DNA from: Apus apus
Taxonomy: Eukaryota; Chordata; Aves; Apodiformes; Apodidae
Reading direction: 5' to 3'
DNA length: 64,000 bases
Assembly: GCF_020740795.1 (NCBI RefSeq)
Contig: NC_067282.1
Span: 128,893,132-128,957,131, forward strand
The first letter of the stretch is position 1. Every line of letters starts with the position of its first letter. The notes below the pieces were generated by a model. The model had not been told where the DNA came from. It made no database searches and saw only the letters and a list, made by a program, of their open reading frames with translations. Positions 11,941-22,985 of this stretch are shown here, piece after piece. Position numbers and translations under genes: made by a program.

Positions 11941-14900
11941 CCCTTCACCAAAACCCTGACACCATCACCTAATATGTTATGTATTTACTATTGTTATTGT
12001 TGTATTATTACAAAGCTATACATTCCACCATCTGGAAGATCACCTTTTTTTATCAATCACCAGCTGGTGGTGACGGCAGGTGGACTAATTGATCTGTTTC
12101 TCTGCATGTTGTCAGAATAACTGAGGAGAATTTGTAGAAATGAGGAAACTTCACAGAATTCCAAAATATCGAGGGCTTGTTATGATGTCTTTAATTTTTT
12201 TAAATAAGCCTAGCAGCATGTTTCTTATCTTAGCTACAATTGCCCAACCTTGATATTTTTATTTCACATGTATTGGAAGCAGTTTTGACCTGTGCCATTT
12301 GTTCAGTCTTGGATTGTCTTTATATCTAGGCTGATTTATTTTTTTCTTCAACGCACTTCATTTCGCTTTACTGCTTGATACTACTTTCTCGTGGGAATCA
12401 AAGACAGTTTTCACTAGCCCTGAAGGTGCACCCTGAACACTGGTAACTAAAGGCCACTCTTTGCAATCATCACTTTTTACCTCGCTCACCAGGTAACCCT
12501 CAGGCTGTGAATTCTCCTGGAACTGAGTGGACATCATACATCTGCAAAATGAACATGGCTCAGAATTAACATGAGTCCATAGCCTGATCTAGAAGTGGTG
12601 AAGGGCCTTTCTCTGGGGACACTAAAAGCTTGAATGTTCTAAGGAAGTTGATGTAGTTTGATCTTTTTCATGTCCCTGTAAGATGGGTAATGATGATGGG
12701 CCATTTGTTCCACTTTCCTTCAGCTCTCTGCAATGCTGCTTCCCTTGGGAAACACAGGGAAACACAGAGCAGCACAGCTTTTCGACAGAAAAATTACTTT
12801 CCAGTTGAGCCATTTATTCCTTTCCAATGCCTTACATGTCAAACATCATGGAGTTGGAAAAAAAAGGCTTTCCTTAATTAATAACTCAGTCTTACTCCAG
12901 CAATAAATCACTATAGATTTACAGTACTAGATGAGAGCTTCTTACAATGCTGACAGATCATTATTCTTCCACAGATGTTCCCATTTTCCCATGCAGAGAC
13001 ACAAGCTGCATTTTGTCTTCATTTGTACAATGAGAACCAGTCATTTTCTACTAGTTTTTCAGTCAATTGAAGGAAAGACATCATACTCTGTGTGCTCTGA
13101 TGGATCAAAATCCATTGCATTCTCTTTGCTTTAAGAGGCCTTAAAATGTCTACCTCTGCTGAGAACCTGTGATTAGTTATTTTTTAAATGTTCTTTATTT
13201 TAAAACTTAGATACATCCACAGGGTAATCAGTAGGGAAAAGAACTACTATTTTTTCCTCAGCAGCACCAAGCTCTCCTCTACTTTTTGGCAATCATATTC
13301 AAAATACAGTATCTGCAAATACATGTTTGATCATATCAACTGTGCACATTTTATCCTGGTTTACTGTGCATCAGAATGAGGTAGGACTTGGACTTTCTAA
13401 TGTAAAGAAATTTTCCTTTAAACAGGATTGACAAAGTTTTGTCCCATGGAGCAGCTGTTGCTCTCCACAGATTTGCCTTATCCAAGCTGCCTTGCAGCCT
13501 GTCAGTGTGGTATGTAATAAGCCAAATAATGTGGGAGTGATCAGTTTAGGGTCTGCATGGGTTTTGTTCACATTTCTGGCAGGCTGTCATGAAGAAGCAG
13601 TGAAGACTCCATACTCAAACCCAGAGGTGACTACTGCTCCAGTAACTGCACCAGAGAATTAGAGTTTCTACACAAAACGAAGTCCTTCCATTTTCTAGTG
13701 GATCCTACAGCTGTGACATATGTTCAGGGAAGGAGAGCAATCCCTTTTCTTAGAAATAATCTAAATTAAAAATGTTTAGCAAGAGTTTTGAGGTTATGTA
13801 ATGTAGGACAACCTGGCAGAATGGCATGCTGCTTATGTTTTCACATTAGTAACAGAAGACTCTTAAGATCACAAATGAAGCCAGGCACACTAGAAGAGCA
13901 TAATTACTTCATATTAAAATTAATAAAACCCACTCTGTGACTTTCAAACATATCTGAAAATCTTGGAATATTTTATGATAATGTTTGACTGTTTAGGATT
14001 CTATAGCATTGTCAAGCACGTACATACTGGGGCACTAGTTTACTGGCTATTTAATGAGAGGCAAACACAAGAACTAAAAGCAGTTCCTCGAACCTGCCAA
14101 AAAACTGCTCTGCATGCATCACTTCTCCACCAAAGCTGAATCTAAAGTCAAATGGTGATGTCCCTTCTGCAAGATATGCCCATACTTACCAGAAAAAAAG
14201 TGAGCAAAGCTTGGTAGTGATGCCAACAGCTAATGTTTAGTTCACTTGTGGGTTTACACAAGTACCTGGTTAGCATCCTGCTCCCTGTTTGTAAGGCTCT
14301 GGGACAATCTGGCATGGGAAAGAATGGAGAAGAAATGGGTTCTACAAAGACTGCATTACATCTACCTATATAAAGGTGAGCAAAGGCCCCTGCTTTGCTT
14401 ACTCCTTTGGGTCAGGCCAAAACTGATCCTCAGGACTTTCATAAGGAAAGGAATGAGACAACTGAAAGATCTCCTCTTTGTGAACCTTGAAGCAGTTGTG
14501 TTTCTTTTTAACAGGGACTTGTTTCACATGCTTTGGAGGTAGTAAAACTTACCTTTGAAATTAAACAAGTCCCTAAATTGAGGGTGATGATGATGAAATC
14601 CATTCTTCTGAGTAATTCTGTCTCATCAGCCAATTTAAAGTGCTGCAGGCACTGGGATTTTCCTTGAAGATACACAGTAAGGTACTTATACAATACCTTT
14701 CATTGAAAGAACACTGGAAGTCTTCCTGTGCTAGCAATCTCCTCCTCTATGCAAAGACATATCAGAAGTCTTCACCAATGAAAAAGAAAATAAAATTCAA
14801 CATCTTCTCATGCAAGCAGCTTACTTTCAGTATGGTATCTGAACTGTCTTTAATACAATGCACAATAGACAGCTACGTAAAATTCAACATTAAAAGGCCA

Positions 14901-16247
14901 ATACACAGTAGCACAGCATGTCAGGAACCACTGCTGAGTACAAGACATATTGTCACTGTGGAAGTGTCATAAAACATTTTCCTCCAAGACTCAGAACACA
15001 CTATAATCTACATAAGTGGGGGAATTCTCCCTGCTGAGTAGGTTGATAGATGGGGTTAGAGAAATTGGCAGGATGACATCTTTGGAGATGGAAGCAGCAT
15101 GTTCCCTGATGGACTCCAGGCTGGAATGCTTTTCAAGTGTTTCTCTTGTTCCTTGTCAGAGAGTCATTTTTAAGGGTGATAGAGCTGATGTTCCCTCAAA
15201 GCTCCATTTTCAAGAAGACCAGGTATTAGCTAGAAACAATGAGCAAAATTCTGGCCTTGCTCGTTAACAGGAGGAGTAAAATCCACTAACAAACTTTGAC
15301 TGGCAAGTCAGAAAAAACTACATCTATTCTGGTTAAGGAGGTTAATCGACACTTCTGAGCTTTGTCCTGGAGGCAGCCGTGGTTAAATTATTCATGAAAC
15401 CAAAGGTACACAAGGCATACAAAAAACTTTAATCCACTTACCAGCTTGATCTATTGAATCTTAACCAACAGAAAAAAATATGAATAAAACATCTAATTGG
15501 TACAGACATTTGTTCTATATGAAAACCAGCATGCACTTCTGAATGCTTAGGCATCAGAATAGGTATTAACATTTGGCCCCAATATACAATGAACCAATCA
15601 ACCACCCATTTGGATTCTCCTTAAATGTAGTGGAGGATGACCTTGTCATCACCTCCTTCAACTCACTCGTTCGTTCAAGAATTTGTTGAAGAAAAATTGT
15701 CTTTAAAACTGTGCATACACATTATGACTACAATGTTTATATTACACATAGATGTAATCAAATGGAGTGCAATTTGATGCTGATCCTGCTTGTAGTTATT
15801 TGTATTCTTCTGAATAGTCTTGTCATTAATGAACTGTGTAACTATCAGTCTTTTGTAGACCTTCACCACTGCTGTATTGAGCTTACAGGAATTTTTATTC
15901 CAATCTCTGCAAATGAAAAATTACTTCATCCAAGATCTCAACACATTTCTTATTCCCAAGAAGGTGAATAGATGATACATTATCTTCAAACACAACATCT
16001 GGATCCATTTCCATTTTATTTGGCAGATACTTACAGAATTCTCCATTGTGTATGTAACTTTGTTTTTAACATCAGAGTATGAATCAAGAAAAATATATCA
16101 ATCATTCTGATATAGTAGTGCCCCCAGCAAGTACCATTCCTGAAGAAAAGCTCCCAAAACATTCTGTCCCGGATGCCCAGGAATCTGTTGACATTTGGAT
16201 CTCCACATGTCAGCCTTGCAGTGCTTTTAAGCTTCACAAAGCATAAA
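11941..16247. other. Non-coding flank, no gene recognised
   Basis: This is AT-rich unique sequence. The open frames (for example about 14640-14972 plus, 110 codons) look like chance frames without homology that I recognise. No repeat family is identified. Confidence 0.5.
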
Positions 16248-16410
16248 CTTTTCTTTTCTTTTCTTTTCTTTTCTTTTCTTTTCTTTTCTTTTCTTTTCTT
16301 TTCTTTTCTTTTCTTTTCTTTTCTTTTCTTTTCTTTTCTTTTCTTTTCTTTTCTTTTCTTTTCCTTTCTTTTCTTTTCACTTCACTTCACTTCACTTTTC
16401 TTCACTTTTC
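16248..16410 (+). repeat. (CTTTT)n pentanucleotide microsatellite with a (TTCAC)n variant block
   Basis: About 26 units of CTTTT run almost perfectly from 16248 to about 16378, with one T-to-C change near 16364. A block of related TTCAC units (CTTTT with T-to-A and shifted C) follows to about 16395, then mixed units to 16410. The tract happens to be open in one frame (repeating SFLFF), which is an artefact. The opposite strand is a purine (AAAAG)n tract. Confidence 0.97.
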
Positions 16411-18965
16411 ATGTTTTGGTTGTAATTTTGAGGTTCAGATTCTCCTGTAGCACTATTTTCTGAGAGATGAGAGCTTCTGGTTAAATTGTCCTGACAGAAG
16501 CCACTCTTAAGCTTGAGAAGTTCTGAGTCCTGAAACCAATTACTCTTCAAACTGCAGATGAAATACGTGAATCTCCACCTTTCTTTTTTTCTTGACTCAG
16601 TTAGCTCTTTACATAGGAGAAGTTTGTACGTTCAGATGAGTATTTTCTAAAGGATTCAGAACCTCCTGTCTGCATGTCTCACTTGAAGCTGTCATGCTTC
16701 TCTGTTCTGTGAAATCACATCTTTTCTTTCTGTTACTACACCCCAAAGTTCTTAAGTTTGCATTATAAAGGAATACCTCTTTGTTTTTTCTTCCTCACCA
16801 AGTCCCTCTCAATTAAACCACAAAACAATGATTTGGGTTTTTGTATCAAACATCTTTGCCCTTGCTACCAAGAGAGTATGGAGAAAACAATTCCCACCCA
16901 GCTTACAACTCCTCCTTCTGTTTCACCAGCATGCACCATCTATGAAAACACTGTTCCTTTTGCTCTAGGGATCACAAATACACACAAAAAAACCCCTCCA
17001 AAAACCCAAACCATTATAGACATAAGAGTTGGAAATTTGTATATGGACAGTTTTCTGAAATAATCATGCTTTCCAATGTCCATGTTATTGTTTCAAAAAG
17101 ACCAAATGTAGTTCTCTTGTATCCAGACTACCGCTGAGATCCTTGGCCGCGGACACTCCAGGACAGGTTTTGAGTCATTCTAACAATAATCCACAAAAAA
17201 CCAGCAAGATGCTCTCATTTGTATGACTCTTTGACACTGATCAACTTACTAAGTTTCATCCAGTTTTTTATCAACATACCATCCAGCTGTAAACTTCACC
17301 AATCAGTTGAATTTGCAGGAGATGGAGCATTTCGTAATGAACTCATTTTCTTTGTCAAGTAAAACTAGGAGTCAAAGGGATCTCTAACAAATAGTAGCAC
17401 CTTACATTTACCTTCATATTTCCACTGCTGTCAAGCTTGGTACTATATATAAATATAATGGACTGATTTTTATCTTTGTGTGTTGATAAAATCAAATGTG
17501 TTTTTTTTCCAGGCATTTCAGCAGGGAATACTAGAGAGTTGCTATTCATTCCGACGTATCAAAGGAGATGATACTTATATACCCCTCACCAAGGTCTCAG
17601 CCAACAGCTTATCCCCCTTCCTCACTATACCATAAACAGGACAAATGCTGACATTTTCTTCAAAGAACTGATCATGAAATATGCTCTTGAAATGACGTCT
17701 CAATACATTTCCCGAACCACCCAAAAGCCGTGCACGTTACATGCATCATCGTGGCAACTGCAAAAAATGTGAGGAGGATGAAATTTGGAGCTGGAAATAA
17801 CCAAGAGCAGAATTTCTTCTGGCTTCCTGGGAGGCAGAGCTTCACAAACACTCTCTAAATATGTAATCTATGGTCACAATAAAAGAGTAGGATGTTTAAG
17901 TAATGGAATTTTTGAAATTATTGCCACAAAAATAGAGACTGGTCATGTATCACCATGACTAGCTATCTTTCAGAAAATTTATGTGGCAAGACCAACGAGA
18001 AGTCTTAACTGATGCCCTAATTTGGTAGTAGCACAAGAACTGAAACATCCTTCAAAGTTCACTCAGCAAAAAAAAATCTCTTTCTCCCTTAGCTAAAGGG
18101 CCTCCTACCACTATAGTGTAGTGGGGATGAGTTAAGACAAGCTTCTTTTTCAACACAGAGAGGTGCAAATTCCTCTGGTTTGTGAGAAGTCATAATATTT
18201 TAACTTGAAGAAAGAGAATGAATGTCAATGACTTCCCATCTGATGGTGATCTATATGTACTGATACAGATTAATTACCAAATCTGAAAAAAAACCTAACT
18301 AAACCCAGACATAAATTTGTAGTATTTTGTTGATGCTTGTATTTTTAGGTTATGTATATTAATAAACATTGCATTTTTTTACTAGTGTTTGCTGTCAAAT
18401 TGTTTACAAATTCCACCTGAAAAAAAAAATAGCCTGAGTGTTTATTCAATAGTGCCTTCTTTGTGTAATGTACCTAAAAAGCACTGGTTTTGTAAGCCTG
18501 AAATGTGAGGAATTACAAGCCATATAAACAAATGTGAATCTGTGATGCATGTTTTCATTATTAGAATTACACAGCATGTAAGTTGTGAATAAAATAGTGA
18601 TACCACATATTGCACAGGAAATTACTGTTGTTGTTGTTGTTATTATTGTTACTATCACAGAACAATACCATTATTGTTTCAGGAATGCTGTATCAGTGAA
18701 AGGTGAGACGACAAATCTAAAATGCACACTACCCACTAAACAAGATCAATCTAAAAAAATTAATAATCTCCATTTTGTGCTGCTAAATACTCTGTTGTCA
18801 CCAACACCCACAGCTGACTCTCACCACTTCCAGGACATGACAATAAGTCGTTGTAATTTAATGTTAGCAATGCTGCCCTCAGCAATGTAAACTCCATAAC
18901 CCGACACGTGGCACGTGCTGTAAATACCTATCTGTGGCAAGTGGCATAAAGTTAAGACTGATCTT
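16411..18965. other. Non-coding flank, no gene recognised
   Basis: This is AT-rich unique sequence. There is a short (GTT)n run at 18625-18651. Two small patches near 17140-17160 and 17705-17760 contain more CpG than the rest, but neither is long enough to call a CpG island. No exon or known repeat is recognised. Confidence 0.5.
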
Positions 18966-19222
18966 TTGCCCCACCTCTCACTAGACCGGGTGGCATCCAA
19001 CCTGGCCTTAAACACCTTCAGGGAGGGGGCATCAACAACATCCCCAGGCAACCTATTCCAGCACCTTACTACCCTCATGGTAAAGAATTTCTTCCTGATG
19101 TCTACCCTAAATCTACCCTTTTTCAGTTTAAAACCATTACTCCTTGTCCTGTCACTGCCCTCTCTGGTGAAAAGCCCCTCCCCAGCTTTCCTGTAGCCTT
19201 TTCAGGTAATGAAAGTGGTTAG
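18966..19222 (-). repeat. CR1 LINE fragment, antisense, truncated at both ends
   Basis: On the minus strand this encodes the C-terminal CR1 ORF2 tail. It reads [20 protein letters not shown], preceded by the region equivalent to 'gacaaggagtaatggttttaaact'. The left (3') side stops around the 'ctagaccgggtggcatccaacctgg' phrase, so the final part and the octamer tail are missing. A short internal deletion removes the bases usually between 'ctagaccagg' and 'catccaacctgg'. The right side fades near 19222. It is non-functional. Confidence 0.88.
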
Positions 19223-21770
19223 ATGGTGCTGTGCTTTATGCTTTAACACCCACCCATCAGAGGTCAGACTGTGTATGCCCCAATCCAGCTCACTTCACAT
19301 TTGCACTAAGTCCATTTGATAACTGCACTGATACTGCACATGGTCTGAATGTGAGCATACTTTTTTTTCTGTCCCCTTGATGAACAATTTCTATCAGTGG
19401 CTATTTCTGGCTAGGAAACAAGAAGGAATCTTTTCACATATTCCCCCCATCCAAGGGGAGGGGAAAACATCTCTGAGCTCAAATATGTGGACATAGAAAA
19501 TACACACTGGAAGAAGAGGGTCTAGAGTGTTATAAGGGAGTTTCAGTGTGACCAGGAATGAGGCTCACTAAGGACATATCTGCACGGACCATTTCAGACA
19601 GCCAGGAATTAGCACTGCCATTTACTGAGCTGGCAGGACAGGAGGCAACTTTTGATCAGACACCAATGTAAAGTTGCACAAAAGTCTCAAAACACTAATG
19701 TGATCTCAGACTCTGGGATGACTGTTCTTTCTTCTGTCTTCCTATGATGGACTGAAAGAATTAGATACTTCGAGGAACTGAAACAGCATTTGTCAATGAG
19801 ATTCCTAGAGCAAGGCAAAAATTAAAATATTGCTATATTTTACCTATAGACAGCATACAAAAACTATGTGGCTAATGATTTCCTCTTTGTTAATGACTTG
19901 TACACACATAGTCTCAGAGCTGATACAGAATTCTGTAATGGAAGCAGACAGGGATCCAGTAGAAACATACAGAATATAACAGAAATGGTGTAGCACTGCA
20001 TGATATCATAATGTTCAGTATTAACTTAGGAAACTATTAGTTACAAATCCCACTGTTCTGGTCATCTCTAGACTACCAAGTAGAAGTGTCAAAATAGAAT
20101 GATCCTGACTGACATCAATGAATGATACTGGATCTACCGTTACCTTTTCTTTTAGGTAACTTTTAGTACACACAACTGATTGTTTAAAACACATCTTTAC
20201 ATAACAATTTTTATGGTTTATTTCTAAGAAAAGTATATAATAATATATAATAATATGTGTGTGTATATATATAAAAATATATATATATATTTAAAAAACA
20301 GGTATATAATATGAGCTTTGGTGATCTAGACTGCAGACTCACTAGCTTGAACATTTTAGTTCTTGTATTTCAATTCTAAGGATTAGTTCTAGGGCTTCTT
20401 GATCCTCCCATTACATAAAAGCTTTGCCAAAATTGTTAGACTAGCAGCCATGCCTCAGAGGCAGACTGAGTTCTACCCTGTAGCCCTTGAATGTATGATT
20501 TTCTCTTATACATAATTCTTCAGTCTTCATGTAGGAATTAAAAAAAAAAAAAAAAGTAAAAAGAAATTGTGATGTCACCTTCTAGAAGCTAGATTAGGTT
20601 TTTCAAAGTTCTCCCTGCCTTCCCTCTTCCTGAATTTCCACAGACTGTATTCTCCTGTAGTTAGGCAGAAATAATGAAAAATAAAACTAAACTTTAGAGC
20701 CCACAGTGCAATGCAGAGAAGATGAAGTCAACTGCATACTCCAAAGCTCACATACTGTGTAGGTCTTCTTCTGCTGGATAACTAAATTTCTGCTCAGAGA
20801 TTTGGAGTTTTGAATGCAATCCAAGCTCCCAATCTGATCTTGTATGTCTGTGGTCCAATTCTGCAGTCTTTCTTGCAGGATACAGAGAAAGATTAAAGCA
20901 CCAGGCTTGTCAAAACTAGGAAAAAATATCTACAGCTCTTTGTCACAATCACAACATTCATGAAATGGGATTAAACATGTGATGGAAAAGATATGGTAAA
21001 AGATAAACCGTAGTTGTTACTGACTCAGATCAGAAGCTTCTCCAACAAGTGCTTTTACATATTGTTGCAAATCAAAATCCAATAATCTTTACCAGGAGAA
21101 TGCTGATAAACTGCTAAGTCTCTGGCATCAATGGGGAACACTTTGAGGTCTTAGGTAAGAAGAAATACGATGCCATGTACGGGCCTAGAAGTAAAAACAA
21201 GAATGTTGAAGTTCATCTAGGAATTGGCTCATACCACATTTCCAGATTGCAAGACAGCATTAGCCTATTCCGTTTTACACTGTCCTTTTCAAAAAGCCCC
21301 CATGTGGACATCTGTGCCACCTAGGGTGCAGTTGACAAAGACCAGTATTTCACTGGTCGTAGTAGGGGACTCATTAGCACCCAGATTTCTTTTTTTTTAT
21401 TTTCCATTTGTAGGGTGAGGACATAATCTACTAAAACCCGCATGATTTAATTCTTAAGTGAACCTTTGAATATGGAAGAAGAATCCTTTGGTTTTGATTA
21501 AAAAATGAAGCACAGAAAAAAAGATTTAAATAAAAAACCTTAACTGTCTGCAACACATATTTCACACTGTCAACTACATACACAACCATTTGGTGTTTCG
21601 TTATTGTTACAAATTTTTTTTTTATGAATAGTGACTGTGGGTGCAAAAAAACAGCCAAAAAAAAAACCAACCCCAACCCAAAAGAGCAATGAATAATAAG
21701 AAGAAAACTAAAAAATGCCCGTAAATCCCCCATTGAATCACAAGTTCAGCATAAGAGATATCATTCTCAG
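19223..21770. other. Non-coding sequence downstream of CCDC91
   Basis: No gene is recognised. An AT/TA-rich simple tract lies at 20233-20293 with a short (GT)n core, and a run of about 16 A near 20541. This lies beyond the proposed 3' end of CCDC91 on the minus strand. Longer alternative 3' UTRs reaching into it cannot be excluded. Confidence 0.45.
20233..20293. repeat. AT-rich (TA)n/(TG)n simple repeat
   Basis: This is an alternating TA-rich tract with a short TGTGTGTG core. It has the low-complexity sequence of an AT microsatellite. Confidence 0.85.
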
Positions 21771-22809
21771 TTTATTTAAATTTCTAGGCATGAACATTTA
21801 TTTTCCCTCATTTCATTCAGAATTTCTTTTATAACTAAGGCCCCAAATCTACAATCAATAGAGTGCAGGCACAGAAATTCCACTCTGTGCTGCCATTAGC
21901 AAGAATAGAAAGACCTATGACCTGATCCAAAGTAAAAAAAAATGTCTGTGGGGAGTTTTTCTACTTCCTTCAATGGGTTTAGAAAGGGCATCCGAGGTCA
22001 GCAAGCTGCACTCCTTATTCTGTCAGAAATTCCACTGAGGCAGTGCAGTATCAGGCTCCACATAATTACACACATCTTCTTCCTGAAACTGAGGTCAGTC
22101 ATATTAATCGTGCTTTCATGGGAAAGTGACTTTTGGAATCCAATTAGCTTGCAAAACAGGAATAAAATACATACTATATGTTGGGTTATGGCAGTGTTTT
22201 GCACTAATCTAAAAAGATGCAAGGTTTAGTTTTTAAACTTTTCTATTACTACATCTAGAGTTGTTTATAAAAGGCTAAAGAAATGCCTGTCAACACTCTT
22301 ATGTTTCAGTACTGGTTCTTCCGTTATACGTCAAAAGTAGGAAGAATAAGCTCCTCAGACTCACCTTAGGCCATGCACTTGGCCATACACTGTGGAAATA
22401 GAGATGGACTTGTGTCTTTTCTCAATCAAATGCTTTTCTCCATTTTAAAAATACCAAAAATATTGATAAATTGTATCAACACATGATGCTAAATCTAAAT
22501 CAGACATAATAGGGGAACATCTTCCTCATTGCTGCAGTTACGTAGAACTTCAATCATGAGGTACGGGAAAATACAATGAAAATAAAATAATTTTCCAGGG
22601 ATTTTTTCCCTCTCATATTTGCAATCTGGTAACAGTAGTGAAATAAATAAATAATAGAAGAGCATAATCAATGAATACTTCTATCAAGTGTAGTTTCAGA
22701 TCAATCTTGAATCAATGATACAATCTCAGATGATCAGAATGTATCTGTCATTTGCTGGCTTGAGATTTGCAGCTTCATCAATCACACTGTATCAGCAGTC
22801 CTGAGAATG
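21771..22809 (-). other. CCDC91: CCDC91 3' untranslated region (proposed extent)
   Basis: This sequence follows the CCDC91 stop codon on the minus strand. The first canonical AATAAA reached from the stop is at 21797-21802, giving a 3' UTR of about 1.0 kb. A second AATAAA is at 21771-21776. Which is used, and the exact cleavage site, cannot be read from sequence alone. Within it, 21841-21990 looks like an old interspersed repeat of the kind with short phrases such as 'cctgatccaaag' and 'ttcaatggg', but I cannot assign a family. Confidence 0.45.
21797..21802 (-). promoter_or_regulatory. CCDC91: Candidate polyadenylation signal AATAAA for CCDC91
   Basis: The plus-strand TTTATT is AATAAA on the transcribed strand. 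It is the first canonical hexamer after the stop codon at 22810-22812. A backup hexamer lies at 21771-21776. This is an inference from position only. Confidence 0.4.
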
Positions 22810-22932
22810 TCAGTCTCTGTTTTCCTCTGTAGTGGTTGGCTCTTCCTTTAATAACACACTTAACTGTTTCTGTGCACAAGAGAGGAAAAGTTCCAAACTA
22901 CACAGATTTCTCTGACGGACAACTTCATCAAG
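22810..22932 (-). CDS. CCDC91: CCDC91 terminal coding exon
   Basis: This is the last coding exon of CCDC91 (coiled-coil domain containing 91, p56). The protein binds the GAE domain of GGA adaptors and works at the trans-Golgi network in cargo sorting. The exon starts after the acceptor ...CAACAG| at 22933-22935 and encodes 40 residues, beginning LDEVVRQRNLCSLELFLSC and ending TTTEENRD, then TGA at 22812-22810. The segment LELFLSCAQKQLS is the conserved C-terminus I know for vertebrate CCDC91. The phase is 0, so it joins exactly to ...KEQKR of the exon at 51263-51376. The last dozen residues (about KEEPTTTEENRD) are hydrophilic and differ from the shorter mammalian tail. The exon continues without interruption into the 3' UTR. 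Gene assignment rests on recognised protein sequence plus consistent splice sites, phase and order; no alignment was run. Confidence 0.93.
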   Translation of the reverse strand, partial: LDEVVRQRNLCSLELFLSCAQKQLSVLLKEEPTTTEENRD

Positions 22933-22985
22933 CTGTTGAAAGAAAAAAAAAAAAAAAAGAAAAAAAAAAAAAAAGAAAAGAAAAA
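22933..22985 (-). promoter_or_regulatory. CCDC91: 3' splice site of CCDC91 last intron with very long polypyrimidine tract
   Basis: The acceptor reads ...CTTTCAACAG|CTTGATG on the minus strand. Plus-strand 22938-22985 is 48 consecutive purines (A runs of 16 and 15 broken by single G). The transcript therefore has 48 uninterrupted pyrimidines just before the acceptor, almost all U. This is longer than a normal tract and is effectively a mononucleotide-rich microsatellite in a splice site. Confidence 0.9.

Noticed and set aside
16173..16463. 96-codon ORF with SFLFF repeats
   Set aside because: Produced entirely by the (CTTTT)n microsatellite being open in one frame.
17128..17760. CpG-containing patches as a promoter or CpG island
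   Set aside because: Only a few CpGs in short stretches inside AT-rich DNA, with no transcription-start context.
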